A DNA stretch of 64,000 nt from Desulfobacteraceae bacterium Eth-SRB2 (lineage in GTDB: Bacteria > Desulfobacterota > Desulfobacteria > Desulfobacterales > UBA11574): assembly GCA_004193595.1 (NCBI GenBank), contig RPGQ01000001.1:124001-188000 (forward strand), in the 5' to 3' direction. The notes under the pieces were generated by a model. The model saw only the letters and a program-made list of their open reading frames with translations. It did not search any database and was not told the DNA's origin. Every line of letters starts with the position of its first letter. Position 1 is the stretch's first letter. Position numbers and translations under genes: made by a program. This document shows positions 47,601 to 58,455 of this stretch, piece after piece.

Positions 47601-50600
47601 TAAGCTGTGCTTCGATGGCCGGACCGCCGTCGCCCATATAACCGCTGGTTCCGGTTCCGGCCAAGGACTCAACCAGGCTGACAACATCCATGTAATTGGA
47701 CTTGTAATTAGAGGCGATGTTTGTTGCTATTGTGCCATCTCCTTTATATAGGATGGAAGGATCCCTCGGGCTGAAAAAATGATGGGGCGAGACAGTCCAG
47801 CCTTCTGCAAAAGGAGATTGTCGCCGGACATTTGGTCGAAAAATATTCAGTTTTTTTACATTCCAAGAAATAATCTCCTGCCTTGCCGGAATATCGTCAA
47901 CGTCATTTCCTACTTTGGCAAATGCCTTAAAATATTCCCCTGGAGTATAATAGACCGCATCATAGACAAATCCGATACTTACAAAAATTTGGTTATAGGG
48001 ATCCGAAACGATCCGCCCATAAACATCTCGTCCATCCCAATAAAATTCTGCGCTCTGATTGGGAAGTGGATCTAGGTTCTGTACCAGATTACGACCAGCT
48101 ACCTGCACTCTAACTATAATTCGTTTTAAACTGGCAGGAATTGTTTCACCGCTAGCCGGCACAGTTATGAGCGTTCCATAACCTGAAACACGATTACTGG
48201 AATAATGAAGGTTCATTTCCGTGCCTGGAATGGGAATATCTTCATGGAATACCCGGCTTCTTTCTTCAACAAAAGAACCGGTATGAGATCGACAGCATTT
48301 TTGTTCTTCGATTTGCTCGTCTACAGTTGGTATTGTTTCCGGGTTTGGGAGTATGGCATCTGAAGGCGGGCCATAGGGCCAGTTGCAGTCCAAGGGCGTA
48401 AAATGGACAACAGCCACTTTCCAGAAAGTGGAACCCGGCTGGTATTTTTCAGGATCATTTAAGCCCTTCACCTCATCGCTGAATAATCCATCTCCGTCAA
48501 GATCATTCGGCTGATTATCCCCGTTGGCATCCAAGGCATCCACAATGCCATCGGAATTCGTATCGAGAAGTTTTACCACCACGCCGTTATCCGAGGGCAC
48601 CCAGACACCTCTATCTCGATCGTAATAACCCACAGGGACAACCATTCCCACGTCGAACTCAAGGAAATTATCCACCCAAAGGATCACGGGTTTTTCAAAC
48701 CGAACCCTTTGTGCGCCATCCACACCAAGTTCCGCGCAATAAGTGTAAGCGGAAGTAGGCGGCAAAACAGCCGGCATAGACTCGAGCGTGGTATACTCGG
48801 TGGCTCGGGTGGTAATGGTGATCAGTTCATGAACATCATTACCGTTTTCATCCACCAGATAGGCATGATTGTCTCCGGTAAAAACCAAGGTTGCAGACCG
48901 ACTGCCGAATTCGTCGGTAACTTGTGTGCTCTGGTGTGTCACCAACGTGTCCGGATTCCCGTCAAAAATGATGGTTGTGGCCGCCGGGTCTTCGAAAATC
49001 ATCTGGATGGTCTCGGCAATGGGAATGTCGTTCCAAGGCACATAGACTTTCCGGTGAGCGCTGATAAACCCTTCTTTGTTATAAGCGAGGGTCAGAGTCG
49101 TTCCACCCTCAACCGGAAGGGAGAATCGACCTTCTGCATCGGTCGAGACCGTGCCGTATTCCGGATGATCGTGAAGAGTCACCGAAACATCAGAAATAGG
49201 AGAATCGTCAATGGAACGAACCAGGCCGGTGATCAATGAAAAGCGTTTGGTATCGTATTCATCCACCGTGGCATCGGTTGGAATCAGGTCTTCATATTCT
49301 TTGCCGAAAGACCCTTCGGGCAACGGTTCAGGGCTACCAACCACTGTGACAACTGCTTGTGCACTATTTGAACCCGTTGGACCGGTTACCGTGATGGTAT
49401 AGACGGTGGTATGGTCGGGATACACCGTAGTCGATCCACCCACAAACACAGTGCCAACACCATTATCGATAAAAGCGCTTTGCGCATTTATGGATGTCCA
49501 CGTTAAAGTAGAGCATTGTCCTTGTATAATAATCGAAGGATTGGCACTTATTTCTACCAGGGGCAAAACCATGTCATTAACCGTCACAACGACGCTGTTG
49601 GTGGCAGTGCCTCCAGAACCTGTAGCAGTGATTGTGTAAGTGGTTGTCGCATCAGGTGATACCTGGATGGATCCATTGACATCCACAGTACCGATATCCG
49701 GTTCGATCACACAGGTATCGGCTCCTGTCGAGCTCCATGTAAGGGTTGAGAACTCCCCTGACTGAATGTTTTCAGGATCGGCGCTTATATTTACAGTAAC
49801 AGGGGAAATATCGACCTCCACGTCGTTTACAACACCTGCCTGAATAGAAACTACCGGGCTCCAATACTGATTCCCGCCTTCATCAATTCGGAATTTAAAC
49901 GAAGTGTTCGGCAGGATAAACTCGGCTTTACCCGATTCATCCGTTGTTTCATATTTTCCAAGATAAGCGCCGGTTTCGCTGAACAGATAGAGTTTTGCAC
50001 CGGCCACATCACTCCCTGATTGAACCACATGGATAGCGGCCATGCCCTGATTTATTGTGGCTGAAGTATTCTGCCAGGTAAAGGGAGCCGACCAGAATTG
50101 CTGTCCCAGATAATCGGCCCGCACCTTGTAAGACTGCTCCGGAAGATTGAACACCACCTGACCGTTTGTGTTCGTGGTCTGTTTCCGGCTCAAATACGAA
50201 CCTGCTTCGTTGAACAGATACACCGGTATGTTTGCAATGGGTTCGATGGTTGGATAATCCCCTTGCACGGTAAGGGTCACATCCTGGTGGGCAATAGTGA
50301 GGGTCTCGGACAGGTTGCCGCTCACCGTATACACAGGGCTCCAGAACTGGTATCCCAGATAATCCACCCGGATCTTGTAAGTGCCGTCTGCCAGATTAAA
50401 AGAGACTTGACCACCGGGGTCCGTGGCATCGCTTATTCCAATGTAACTCCCGGATTCGCTGAACACATAACAGTTGACATCAGCTATAGGCACTCCCGGA
50501 CCTTTCAAAACCGTAAATGTAAAACCGCCGCCGCCGGTCAAAACACTGACCGGATTGACCTGACCGGCAATGAGTGTTGTGGAATCGCTCCAATACTGGC

Positions 50601-51363
50601 TCCCTTGATAATCGGCCCTGAACTTGTAATCACCGGCAGGAACATGAAAAGTCACCTTGCCCTCTGCATTGGTAGCACCGTTTAGGGAGAGATAGGAGCC
50701 TGACGCTGTAAATACATATACGTTCACGCCCTCCACAGGCGCGCCGGAACTGGTGACGGTAACTTCCGCGTCCGCCATGTGCATGGTCACCGTCGTGTTT
50801 TGCCAGGTAAAGGGATCCGACCAGAATTTCTGACCCAGAAAATCGGCCCGCACATTGTAAGACTGCTCCGGAAGATTAAACACCACCTGGCCGTTGGAGT
50901 CCGTGGTCTGGTTCCGGCTCAAATATGAACCCGCTTCGTTAAACAGATACACCGGTATATTGGAAATGGGCTCAGACGATGGATAATCCCCCTCAACAGT
51001 TAGGATCACATCCTGGTGGGCAATGGTGAAAGTCTCGGACAGGTTGCCGGAAACCGTATACACCGGGCTTCAGAATTTGTACCCCAGGTAATCCACCCGG
51101 ATTTTATAGGTTCCTTCGGAGAGATTAAATTCCACTTTTCCTTCTGAATCGGTGGTCTGACTTTGACCCAGATATGATCCGCTTTCGTTGAACAGATATA
51201 CCGGAGTTCCAACAATCGGATTCTGGACACTTTTCTCTACAGTCACCTGCAAGATTCCATCATCAGCGATACATATGGCTGTTGATGAAAAAATGATTGC
51301 AAAAGTTAAGACAATGATAACTCCCATGGAAAGTCTTGGTCTGGTGATTGTTTTGTGCATCAT
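44662..51363 (-). pseudogene. Giant secreted RHS/NHL-repeat protein gene broken by one TGA codon
   Basis: From ATG 51363 (GGAG 5 bases upstream) the frame encodes a signal peptide and the first FNESGSYLG repeat, then meets TGA at 51070-51072. The same frame continues from a GTG at 51063 for 2,133 residues. Homologous repeats have tryptophan (YLGYQFWSPVYTV) where this one has the stop, so TGG changed to TGA. Six such repeats are followed by two Ig-like domains, a carboxypeptidase-like domain, an RHS-like entry (WDGRD), five NHL repeats (GNLYIVDSGNHCIRKV) and YD repeats (YTYDAVGRR). The C-terminus stops at LLTGAQIL then unrelated residues, without the RHS core or toxin tip. A surface or toxin-shell protein, likely inactive. 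Confidence 0.9.
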
Positions 51364-51945
51364 TTTTTCTCCATCGCTAACGTTTTATTGACTTGATAAA
51401 AATAATAAGGTGGCCCATACAGACGCCAAAGACAGTCAATTTTCATGCCAAATCATAATCAAGAAATTAATTTCCAATGACCATTTCTTTTAACTGGCCG
51501 ATATGGCAATATCTTTTATCGAATAAAATTTTTAATAACCATAAAAGAAGGGTGAAACAGGAAGGTCTTTTTTGAATATTGCTTTCAATGATGAACATAA
51601 AAAAGTGCATTCATGCACAATTATCTGTGCACACCATATGGGATGGTGACCGTGACATTCATTTAGGAAGTGTTTAACGAACCGGCCTTTATGTGAAAAT
51701 GGTAACGATTAAATCTGGCCGGATAGTTCATGTGTTTTGGAAACGAAAAGAGACAGACAAACCGTTTATCTCTGCCTAAATTCCGGCACAGAACGACTTT
51801 GGAAAGTTGACCTACCCCGGATGTGGGATTGGCCGTCAAGAGCTGCAGGGGTTCGGATAATCTTTAACCCTAAATGAGGGAACGTCATGGCTGTGTTCTA
51901 CACACACTCCGATTGTCGACCATGCGGTTCTGCAAGGGGGTTTTG
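51364..51945 (-). promoter_or_regulatory. Leader of the RHS gene with a sigma-54-like site at 51435-51450
   Basis: On the minus strand TGGCATGAAAATTGAC lies about 72 bases before the RHS start and fits sigma-54 sites except that the GC element is GA. The rest of the gap has a palindrome TGCACAATTATCTGTGCA near 51612 and no gene. The whole leader recurs, with errors, at 23280-23854. Confidence 0.35.
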
Positions 51946-52128
51946 TTAAGGTTCTTTGTCTTCTTCAATCTTGTCCGGCTCTTTTTTTTCAGGCTCTGAG
52001 GTGGCGCCTTTGAAATTTCTTATGGCTTTACCCATGCCCGCCCCTATTTCCGGAAGCTTGCCTGCGCCAAAAATAATCAGGATAATAACCAGTATGATAA
52101 TAAGTTCCGGCATTCCAATTCCAAACAT
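51946..52128 (-). CDS. tatA: Twin-arginine translocase subunit TatA
   Basis: A 60-residue TatA/E protein: transmembrane helix at residues 7-20 ([14 protein letters not shown]), hinge, amphipathic helix [18 protein letters not shown], and an acidic/basic tail. It forms the pore part of the Tat export machinery. AGGAGGAG sits before the ATG. tatC is not adjacent. Its broken copy is at 23098. Confidence 0.95.
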   Translation of the reverse strand: MFGIGMPELIIILVIILIIFGAGKLPEIGAGMGKAIRNFKGATSEPEKKEPDKIEEDKEP

Positions 52129-52162
52129 ATACTCCTCCTATTTATCGGCCTCGTCTCTTTTA

Positions 52163-52233
52163 ATATTCCGAGGATTATTTTTTGAGCATAACGCAGAGAT
52201 TGTGCGAAAAGACCATTAATCAACAGACTCATT
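52163..52233. repeat. Half copy of the ATGAGTCTGTTGATT palindrome family
   Basis: These 71 bases (ATATTCCGAGGATT ... AATCAACAGACTCATT) are identical to 56924-56994. They overlap the last bases of the zinc-ribbon gene and the tatA upstream region; a third, damaged copy lies at 22998-23070. Confidence 0.85.
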
Positions 52234-52642
52234 TATTGGGCATGGTCTCTTTGAGTTCGTCCAAAAGCTTCTTAAATTCTTTTGATCTTAAAAAGCCGTC
52301 TATGACACCTTTATAATCGATCCATGTCCGCCATACTTTGAGCCAGTCGTCATTGTGCCAGTAATATTCGGGATTGCCCTTGCCTTGCAGCCGGTCGATG
52401 TAATCAACATATTCTTCGGAACAGCTTTCACAAAAACGGTAGGGTACCTTGGGATCAGCGGATATTTTTACCGCGGACTCATGTTCAAAGCCAATTTGAG
52501 TGCCACATTTTTCGCATTTAAAAACACAGTGCATGCACTGAAAAATCTTTTGAACCGCCAAAATCTTGCGCTTTCTGATTATTTCAGCTTTTTTTTCTTT
52601 GGTATGTTGCAGTTTTTCGCCAAGTTGGATGATTTTCGTCAC
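52229..52642 (-). CDS. Zinc-ribbon hypothetical protein
   Basis: A 137-residue protein with a GTG start (52642). It has cysteine pairs CMHCVFKCEKCG and CESC that should bind zinc, then a helical tail (WLKVWRTWIDYKGVIDGF). Not a family with a known function to me. It precedes tatA in the same direction by about 100 bases. Its last codon falls in the dispersed repeat at 52163. The 22600 copy is destroyed. Confidence 0.75.
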   Translation of the reverse strand: MTKIIQLGEKLQHTKEKKAEIIRKRKILAVQKIFQCMHCVFKCEKCGTQIGFEHESAVKISADPKVPYRFCESCSEEYVDYIDRLQGKGNPEYYWHNDDWLKVWRTWIDYKGVIDGFLRSKEFKKLLDELKETMPNK

Positions 52643-53249
52643 GGTAACCCTTTTAAAAATATATTATAAAACATATAGCGTGATGTGCTCGAATTTTTAC
52701 GAATGAAATAGTTAGTGCTCATCCATAAATTTATATTGGGCCCAAATTCAGTTGCCAATGCAGAAATAAGCAATTTTTCGCAAGGTCAAGGAAATCAAGG
52801 AACACCGCGTTCCGCCCCGAGGCGGAAACAAGTAATTCCGCAGATTGACGCAGAGATTGCGGAAAAGGGCCATTTCTGAATGGAAACTATTTGATAATAA
52901 CACCGGTGTATTTACCTGTCAATCTATTCCAAAAACCAACTTTACTCTTTTATTCGCCTTCGCCTGAATACCCTGCAGCTTGTCGTAGCGGAGCGGAGAT
53001 CCCGCCCAGCGGTGCTGCAGGGATGAAAGGCGAGGTGAACCGCGCCGAAGCTCATCAGAGCGAAGGCGGGTTAATTCCGCTATATCATTTCAACGTTGTA
53101 ATGGCTACGGCGCAATTCCGCTTTGATACCTCGCAGCTTGCTGCAGGATGCTTCATTTTTTTCTATTGCTTGTAAAATGATAACACTCGTGATAATCATT
53201 TTTTCGGTCAAGCGAATTAAATTTGTAATAGGTGAAAGGAGCCCAATTT
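52643..53249. other. Repeat-rich gap before the UROD/MetE-like gene
   Basis: It holds a CATCCATAAA half-site near 52719 and a GC-rich inverted stretch CCCTGCAGC ... GCTGCAGGG near 52973-53024 with a further TCGCAGCTTGCTGCAGG at 53132. No open frame is convincing. GAAAGGAG at 53233-53240 is the ribosome-binding site of the next gene. Confidence 0.4.
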
Positions 53250-54326
53250 ATGTCAACGAACTTTCGTGCCCATTGTCTTCCGCTTTTGATCGGAAGCCTT
53301 CCTGTGCATGATCACGCGGAAGGGGTAAGGCTGGTTTTCAAGAATACCCCTGAAATTCCTCTATGGGTTCAACTTCCTGCGTATAAGGAAGAAGGAATGA
53401 TCGCCCAGTTTCAGCCGGGTTTCCCGGGCCTTAAAATAGAAAAGGACAAATCCTTTATTGATACCTTCCATCCCTCTTTTGATGACGATCTTTTGGAGTT
53501 TTACGAAGATTATATGGCGGTAAAGGAGGGAAATACAGCTCTTGAAGATTCGAGATTTGCCCTGACAAAAGATACTGCCAAAGGTTTTTTTTCTTTTGTA
53601 GATCAGCTCCGGGCGCTTTCCCATCCCCCGGTAGCGGTTAAAGGCCAGATAACCGGACCCATAACCTTTGGGCTGGGGTTAACCGACCAAAACGGAAAGG
53701 CAGTATTTTATAACGAGCAATTAAGGGATGCCGCGGTCAAGCTTTTGGCTCAAAAAGCCCGGTGGCAGGTCAGAAATCTTTCAAAATTCGGATGCCCGGT
53801 CATCGTTTTTTTCGATGAACCTGCCCTGGCCGGATTCGGCTCATCCGCATTTATAACCATATCCCGTGAGGAAGTGGTCACTTGCTTTGAGGAAGTTATT
53901 GAGGCGGTCCATGAGGAAGGGGGTCTTGCCGGAATCCATGTCTGCGCCAATGCCGACTGGTCCCTGCTTTTGGAGTCTGCCACAGATATCATCAGCTTTG
54001 ATGCCTATTCCTATTTTGATAAGCTGATTCTCTATCCGGATCTTGTCAAGCGCTTTGTCCAATCCGGCGGCATCCTGGCCTGGGGAATCGTTCCCACGCT
54101 AAACAGCGACGACATTGAAAAAGAGACCACCGATTCATTGGTTGCCAAGTGGGAGGAACAGGCCCGGGCCATTCAGGCCATGGGTATTGATAAGTCAGTC
54201 ATACGGGCCCACACCTTAATAACGCCAAGCTGCGGAACCGGTTCTCTTAGCCTTGATCATGCAAAAAAGGTGCTCGTTTTAACCAGACAGGTTTCGGATA
54301 TCATCAGAAAAAAATTCTTACCCTAA
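53250..54326 (+). CDS. UROD/MetE-like (cobalamin-independent methyltransferase fold) protein
   Basis: ATG 53250 (GAAAGGAG upstream) gives 358 residues with a TIM-barrel related to uroporphyrinogen decarboxylase and the MetE C-domain. Zinc-type ligands are visible as GIHVCANADW and the later TPSCGTGSLS. VKGQITGPITFGLGL is also typical. Such proteins transfer methyl groups between corrinoids or thiols and other acceptors; the partner is unknown and no corrinoid protein is adjacent. Confidence 0.8.
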   Translation: MSTNFRAHCLPLLIGSLPVHDHAEGVRLVFKNTPEIPLWVQLPAYKEEGMIAQFQPGFPGLKIEKDKSFIDTFHPSFDDDLLEFYEDYMAVKEGNTALEDSRFALTKDTAKGFFSFVDQLRALSHPPVAVKGQITGPITFGLGLTDQNGKAVFYNEQLRDAAVKLLAQKARWQVRNLSKFGCPVIVFFDEPALAGFGSSAFITISREEVVTCFEEVIEAVHEEGGLAGIHVCANADWSLLLESATDIISFDAYSYFDKLILYPDLVKRFVQSGGILAWGIVPTLNSDDIEKETTDSLVAKWEEQARAIQAMGIDKSVIRAHTLITPSCGTGSLSLDHAKKVLVLTRQVSDIIRKKFLP

Positions 54327-54375
54327 TTGAGCGCAAACAGGTACCTATTGGCCGGCGTCCGAGTTTCCGAACCCC

Positions 54376-56781
54376 TCACATATCGGATTTAAAAAACTGC
54401 TCCGGTTCTGTCATGGAACTGGCTTCCTGGGTATATTCGGTGGGCACGGTTCCTTCTTTGAAGCATTCAAAAATAGTCTTTTTGGATTCGGGAATGGGTA
54501 ACAGACCGGTTTCAGCATCGATTTTAGAAAAGACCACGCCTTCGGGAACCTGAAATACTCTAACGGGTTTGCCTTCCAGTACTTTCCGGACAAAACCGAG
54601 CCATATGGGACTTGCAGCCTTGGAACCGGTTTCGGTCTTTCCAAGGGAGTCCTCTTCATCAAAACCCACCCATACTCCGGTGGTATACCGTGGCGTGTAT
54701 CCTACAAACCAGGCATCATGAAGATTGTTTGTTGTACCGGTTTTGCCTGCCACGGGCCGGTTCAATGCTTTGAGCCTGTGTCCGGTTCCGTGCTTGACCA
54801 CACCCTCAAGAAGATTGGTCACGATATAGGCTGTATTTTTTTCGATGACCTTTTCTCTGACAGGACTCGATTCCTCGATCACATTGCCGTCTCTGTCCAC
54901 AATCTTCGTTATAAAGACAGGACTTACAAGATAGCCGTTATTGTTAAAAACCGAATACGCCTTGACCAGCTCCAGCAAAGATACACCTGAAGATCCCAAA
55001 GCTATTGAAAGATCCCTGTTCAATTTTGATTCGATTCCAAGTTTTTTGGCATAATCTATAGCATAATCAATACCGATATCTCTTAAAATTTTTATGGTGA
55101 CCACATTGCGTGATTTTGCAAGGGCATTGCGAAAAAGTGTGGGACCATAAAATTTTTCCTTGTAGTTTCTGGGTTTCCACGTAAAGTCATGTTCCGTATC
55201 CTGATACACAATCGGTGAATCGATGATCATGGTTGCAGGGGTATATCCCTTGTCAAGCGCTGCTGCATATATTATGGGTTTAAACGCCGAACCCGGCTGC
55301 CGCCTGGACTGGACGGCCCTGTTGAACTGACTCTCTCTGAAATCCCTTCCACCGACCATTACTTTTACATAACCGGTTTCCGAATCGATACTCAGCAGGG
55401 CGGCTTGAGCCTTTGGGACCTGTTCCAGGGCAAGCCACCATCGGTTGGTATTAAAAATTTTATTTTTAACCTTAACATGTATAACATCACCCACGGACAA
55501 AACCTCTCCTGGATGTTGAACTCTGGATTCGAAATAGGCAATTTTCGGGTCTGGTTTTCTTGCCCAGCGCATATCCTCAATTCTTATTATTCCCAAAGTA
55601 TTGCCGATTCGAACCACTACCGTATCATTCTTGTTATTTACCTCTATCACAACGCCTTCTGTGATCTTTCCCTCTTCAAGGGGTGCTTTTTCCAGCTCAG
55701 TCTGAAGGTTTTTTGAAAACGATTCGATCTCTTCCGGCTGTAAATGCTTTATGGGACCCCGATACCCCTGGCGTTTATCCAGAGCATTGAGTCCCTTTTC
55801 TATTTCTCCACGGGCAATCTTTTGCATTTCAATATTCACCGCAGCATAAATTTTGAGCCCTTCTCTGTACAAGATGTCGTCACCGTATTTTTTTGCGATT
55901 TCACGCCTGATGTGCTCGGTATAAACGGGGACTTCTTCTATGTACCAGTTTTTCCTGGGTTTAATATCAAGCTCTTTATTGATGGCTTCCGTGGCTTGAA
56001 TATTGGTTATAACACCTTCCTCAACCATCCGGTTTAAAACATATATCTGACGCTGCTTTGCCCTTTCCGGAAATCTGAAGGGAGAGTATCTGCTGGGCGC
56101 CTGGGGCAGGCCGGCTAAGATCGCACATTCTGCCAGGTTCAATTCCTGGGCAGATTTTCCGAAATAATTTTCAGAAGCAGCTTCCACCCCATATGCGCCA
56201 TGCCCCAGATAAATCTGGTTTAAATACAAAAAAAGAATTTCGTTCTTCGCAAATTTCTTATCAATGCGATAGGCAAGAATCGCCTCTTTTATTTTGCGGG
56301 AATAACTTCTTTCCGGTGTCAAGAAAAACGATTTTGTAACCTGCTGGGTAATGGTGCTGCCGCCCTGAACGATGGCTCCGGCTTCAATGTTCTTAAAAAA
56401 TGCCCTGACAATACTCAAAAGATCTATTCCTTTGTGTTTATAAAATCTTGCATCCTCCGCAGCAATAAAAGCTTTCTTAAGCATTTCAGGCATTTGAGAT
56501 AGAGGGATCACAATTCTCCGTTCTTTAAAAAATTCAGCGATCTTTCGGGTGTCGTCTGAATACACCTTTGTGATTATAGAAGGCCGGTAATCGCTTAGCG
56601 AAGATATTTTGGGAAGATTTTTGCCCAGATAGAGATAAACCCCGACAACTCCACAACCACCTAATATCAAAATTATAACAAAGACATAAATAAAAAAACG
56701 GACAATATTTGAAAAAATGCCCCTCCGGTCTCGCCGGGATCGTTTCTTGAGTATCTGAGAAGTTTTTTTGTGTTTTGGCAT
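54376..56781 (-). CDS. Penicillin-binding protein 1A
   Basis: A bifunctional peptidoglycan synthase in the inner membrane. Transmembrane helix near 28-50. The GT51 transglycosylase has AAEDARFYKHKG (E109), GGSTITQQVTK, and LNQIYLGHGAYGVE. The transpeptidase has QPGSAFKP with S498 as nucleophile, the SRN motif near 557, and GKTGTTNN near 690. Length 801 is normal. Intergenic distance to the convergent UROD-like gene is 49 bases. The LpoA-like lipoprotein at 12127 could be an activator, on architecture only. Confidence 0.95.
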   Translation of the reverse strand: MPKHKKTSQILKKRSRRDRRGIFSNIVRFFIYVFVIILILGGCGVVGVYLYLGKNLPKISSLSDYRPSIITKVYSDDTRKIAEFFKERRIVIPLSQMPEMLKKAFIAAEDARFYKHKGIDLLSIVRAFFKNIEAGAIVQGGSTITQQVTKSFFLTPERSYSRKIKEAILAYRIDKKFAKNEILFLYLNQIYLGHGAYGVEAASENYFGKSAQELNLAECAILAGLPQAPSRYSPFRFPERAKQRQIYVLNRMVEEGVITNIQATEAINKELDIKPRKNWYIEEVPVYTEHIRREIAKKYGDDILYREGLKIYAAVNIEMQKIARGEIEKGLNALDKRQGYRGPIKHLQPEEIESFSKNLQTELEKAPLEEGKITEGVVIEVNNKNDTVVVRIGNTLGIIRIEDMRWARKPDPKIAYFESRVQHPGEVLSVGDVIHVKVKNKIFNTNRWWLALEQVPKAQAALLSIDSETGYVKVMVGGRDFRESQFNRAVQSRRQPGSAFKPIIYAAALDKGYTPATMIIDSPIVYQDTEHDFTWKPRNYKEKFYGPTLFRNALAKSRNVVTIKILRDIGIDYAIDYAKKLGIESKLNRDLSIALGSSGVSLLELVKAYSVFNNNGYLVSPVFITKIVDRDGNVIEESSPVREKVIEKNTAYIVTNLLEGVVKHGTGHRLKALNRPVAGKTGTTNNLHDAWFVGYTPRYTTGVWVGFDEEDSLGKTETGSKAASPIWLGFVRKVLEGKPVRVFQVPEGVVFSKIDAETGLLPIPESKKTIFECFKEGTVPTEYTQEASSMTEPEQFFKSDM

Positions 56782-56847
56782 AATTTATAGACCGTTAACG
56801 GATCAAACTTGTATTTATAACCTTTTTGTTTAAAAACTTAGTGTTTT

Positions 56848-56994
56848 GATGAGTCTGTTGATTTATGAGGATTTTCGTTCAAGATCAAGGCATGCGAAAA
56901 AAATAACCACAGGCATATATTTGATATTCCGAGGATTATTTTTTGAGCATAACGCAGAGATTGTGCGAAAAGACCATTAATCAACAGACTCATT
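56848..56994. repeat. 147-bp palindromic element with ATGAGTCTGTTGATT ends
   Basis: Inverted 16-base ends (GATGAGTCTGTTGATT and AATCAACAGACTCATT) enclose an AT-rich core. Half-copies are at 52163-52233 and 19476-19490. The rest of the 56782-57373 gap shows no gene; AAAGGAGG at 57362-57369 serves the next one. Confidence 0.85.
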
Positions 56995-57373
56995 GATAAA
57001 TATCAAATATCGATCTCTTAAGCAAGGTGCTTGTTATGGGTTGGGGTATCCGGCATCAAAAATGTCCGGTTTTCGTGCAACCTGCTTTTATTGATCATTT
57101 ATAACCCGTTCTCGTAAACAAATTACCTTATCTGGGATTCAACAAATCTCTTTACATGGCTGCTTATTTGCAATACATGGTAACAATCGAACTTGACCGG
57201 ATTTAAATTTAACAACAATATCCGAATATCTGTTAACGAAAGCAAGTTTAACTCTATTCAGGTAATTTGTATATTGAAAATTAAATAAAAAACATAACAC
57301 CTTATCCGGCATTGTTCCGCCGAGATTCCGCAGCGGGACCCCATGATGTCGCTTAACGCCTAAAGGAGGAAAA

Positions 57374-58339
57374 GTGATGAATACTGATTTGCCCGTTTCC
57401 TTAAAAGCCGTGGACCGTGTTGAGATTCAAACCCTTATAGACAATTATATTGATCTTTTGCTGCCGCCCTCGGAAATTATCTCCCGTCCCCCGCTGGCAA
57501 AGGACGGCAACATTTTAGATGACACCCTTCTGGCAGAACATGGGCTGTCCCTTCTGATCACAGTCACTCAAGGAGAAATCAAACACACCATCCTGTTCGA
57601 CACCGGTTACACCAAGGTGGGCGTACTCCACAATATGGAACGACTGGGAGTAAATATCAAGGAGATAGAATCGATTGTCATCAGCCACGGCCACATGGAC
57701 CACACCGGTTCCCTTTACGGCATCCTCGACAAAATACCCGGGACCATTCCCCTGGTGGTTCATCCCGGCGTATTTGAACATCCTCGCTATACCCGTACAC
57801 CGGATGGAAGCAAGCGCCTTTTTCCCCGAACTTTGATAAAAGATGAGCTTGAACAAAAAAATATTGAACTCGTGGAAAGCAAATCACCGACCCTGATCGC
57901 CGATGATATGATCATGGTAACCGGTCAGGTAGAACGTACAACGGAATTTGAAAAGGGAATGCCCAATGCCCTCAAAGAAAAAGACGGAGAATTAGTGTTT
58001 GATCCCTTTGACGACGATCAGTCCATTGTCGTTAACCTCAACGGAAAGGGCCTGGTGGTGATTTCCGGATGTGCCCATGCAGGTATTATTAATACGGTTA
58101 GATTTGCACAGAAAACAACCGGGGAAAACAACATTAAAGCAGTAATGGGAGGATTCCATCTTTCCGGACCATTTTTTGAGAAAATTCATGACAAGACCAT
58201 TGCGGAATTTAAAAAGTTGGACCCCGAAGTGTTAATACCCATGCATTGTACCGGCTGGAAAGCCATCCAGCGATTTCAAAAAGAGTTTCCGTCAAGTTTT
58301 GCGCTCAACAGTGTGGGGTCTAAGGTGACGCTTTCGTAA
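57374..58339 (+). CDS. Metallo-beta-lactamase-fold hydrolase
   Basis: A 321-residue cytoplasmic MBL-fold protein. The metal motif is SHGHMDHTG, with later ligands in GCAHAG and GGFHLSG. The arrangement resembles the family named after ribofuranosylaminobenzene 5'-phosphate synthase / dihydropteridine-type MBL proteins. AAAGGAGG precedes the ATG. Substrate not deducible. Confidence 0.88.
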   Translation: MMNTDLPVSLKAVDRVEIQTLIDNYIDLLLPPSEIISRPPLAKDGNILDDTLLAEHGLSLLITVTQGEIKHTILFDTGYTKVGVLHNMERLGVNIKEIESIVISHGHMDHTGSLYGILDKIPGTIPLVVHPGVFEHPRYTRTPDGSKRLFPRTLIKDELEQKNIELVESKSPTLIADDMIMVTGQVERTTEFEKGMPNALKEKDGELVFDPFDDDQSIVVNLNGKGLVVISGCAHAGIINTVRFAQKTTGENNIKAVMGGFHLSGPFFEKIHDKTIAEFKKLDPEVLIPMHCTGWKAIQRFQKEFPSSFALNSVGSKVTLS

Positions 58340-58455
58340 TGCAGGTTTTAGGTAATATGCAATTTTCAGGTCGTTGTATGTTGAATAATTTGCCATAACC
58401 ATTTACTTTGAAACCTTGGCAGATCCACGTTAAAACAGTGTTCGAAATTTTTACC

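Noticed and set aside
51070-51072. TGA as selenocysteine or recoded tryptophan
   Set aside because: Sister repeats have tryptophan, no SECIS-like hairpin is evident, and TGA serves as a normal stop in other genes here.
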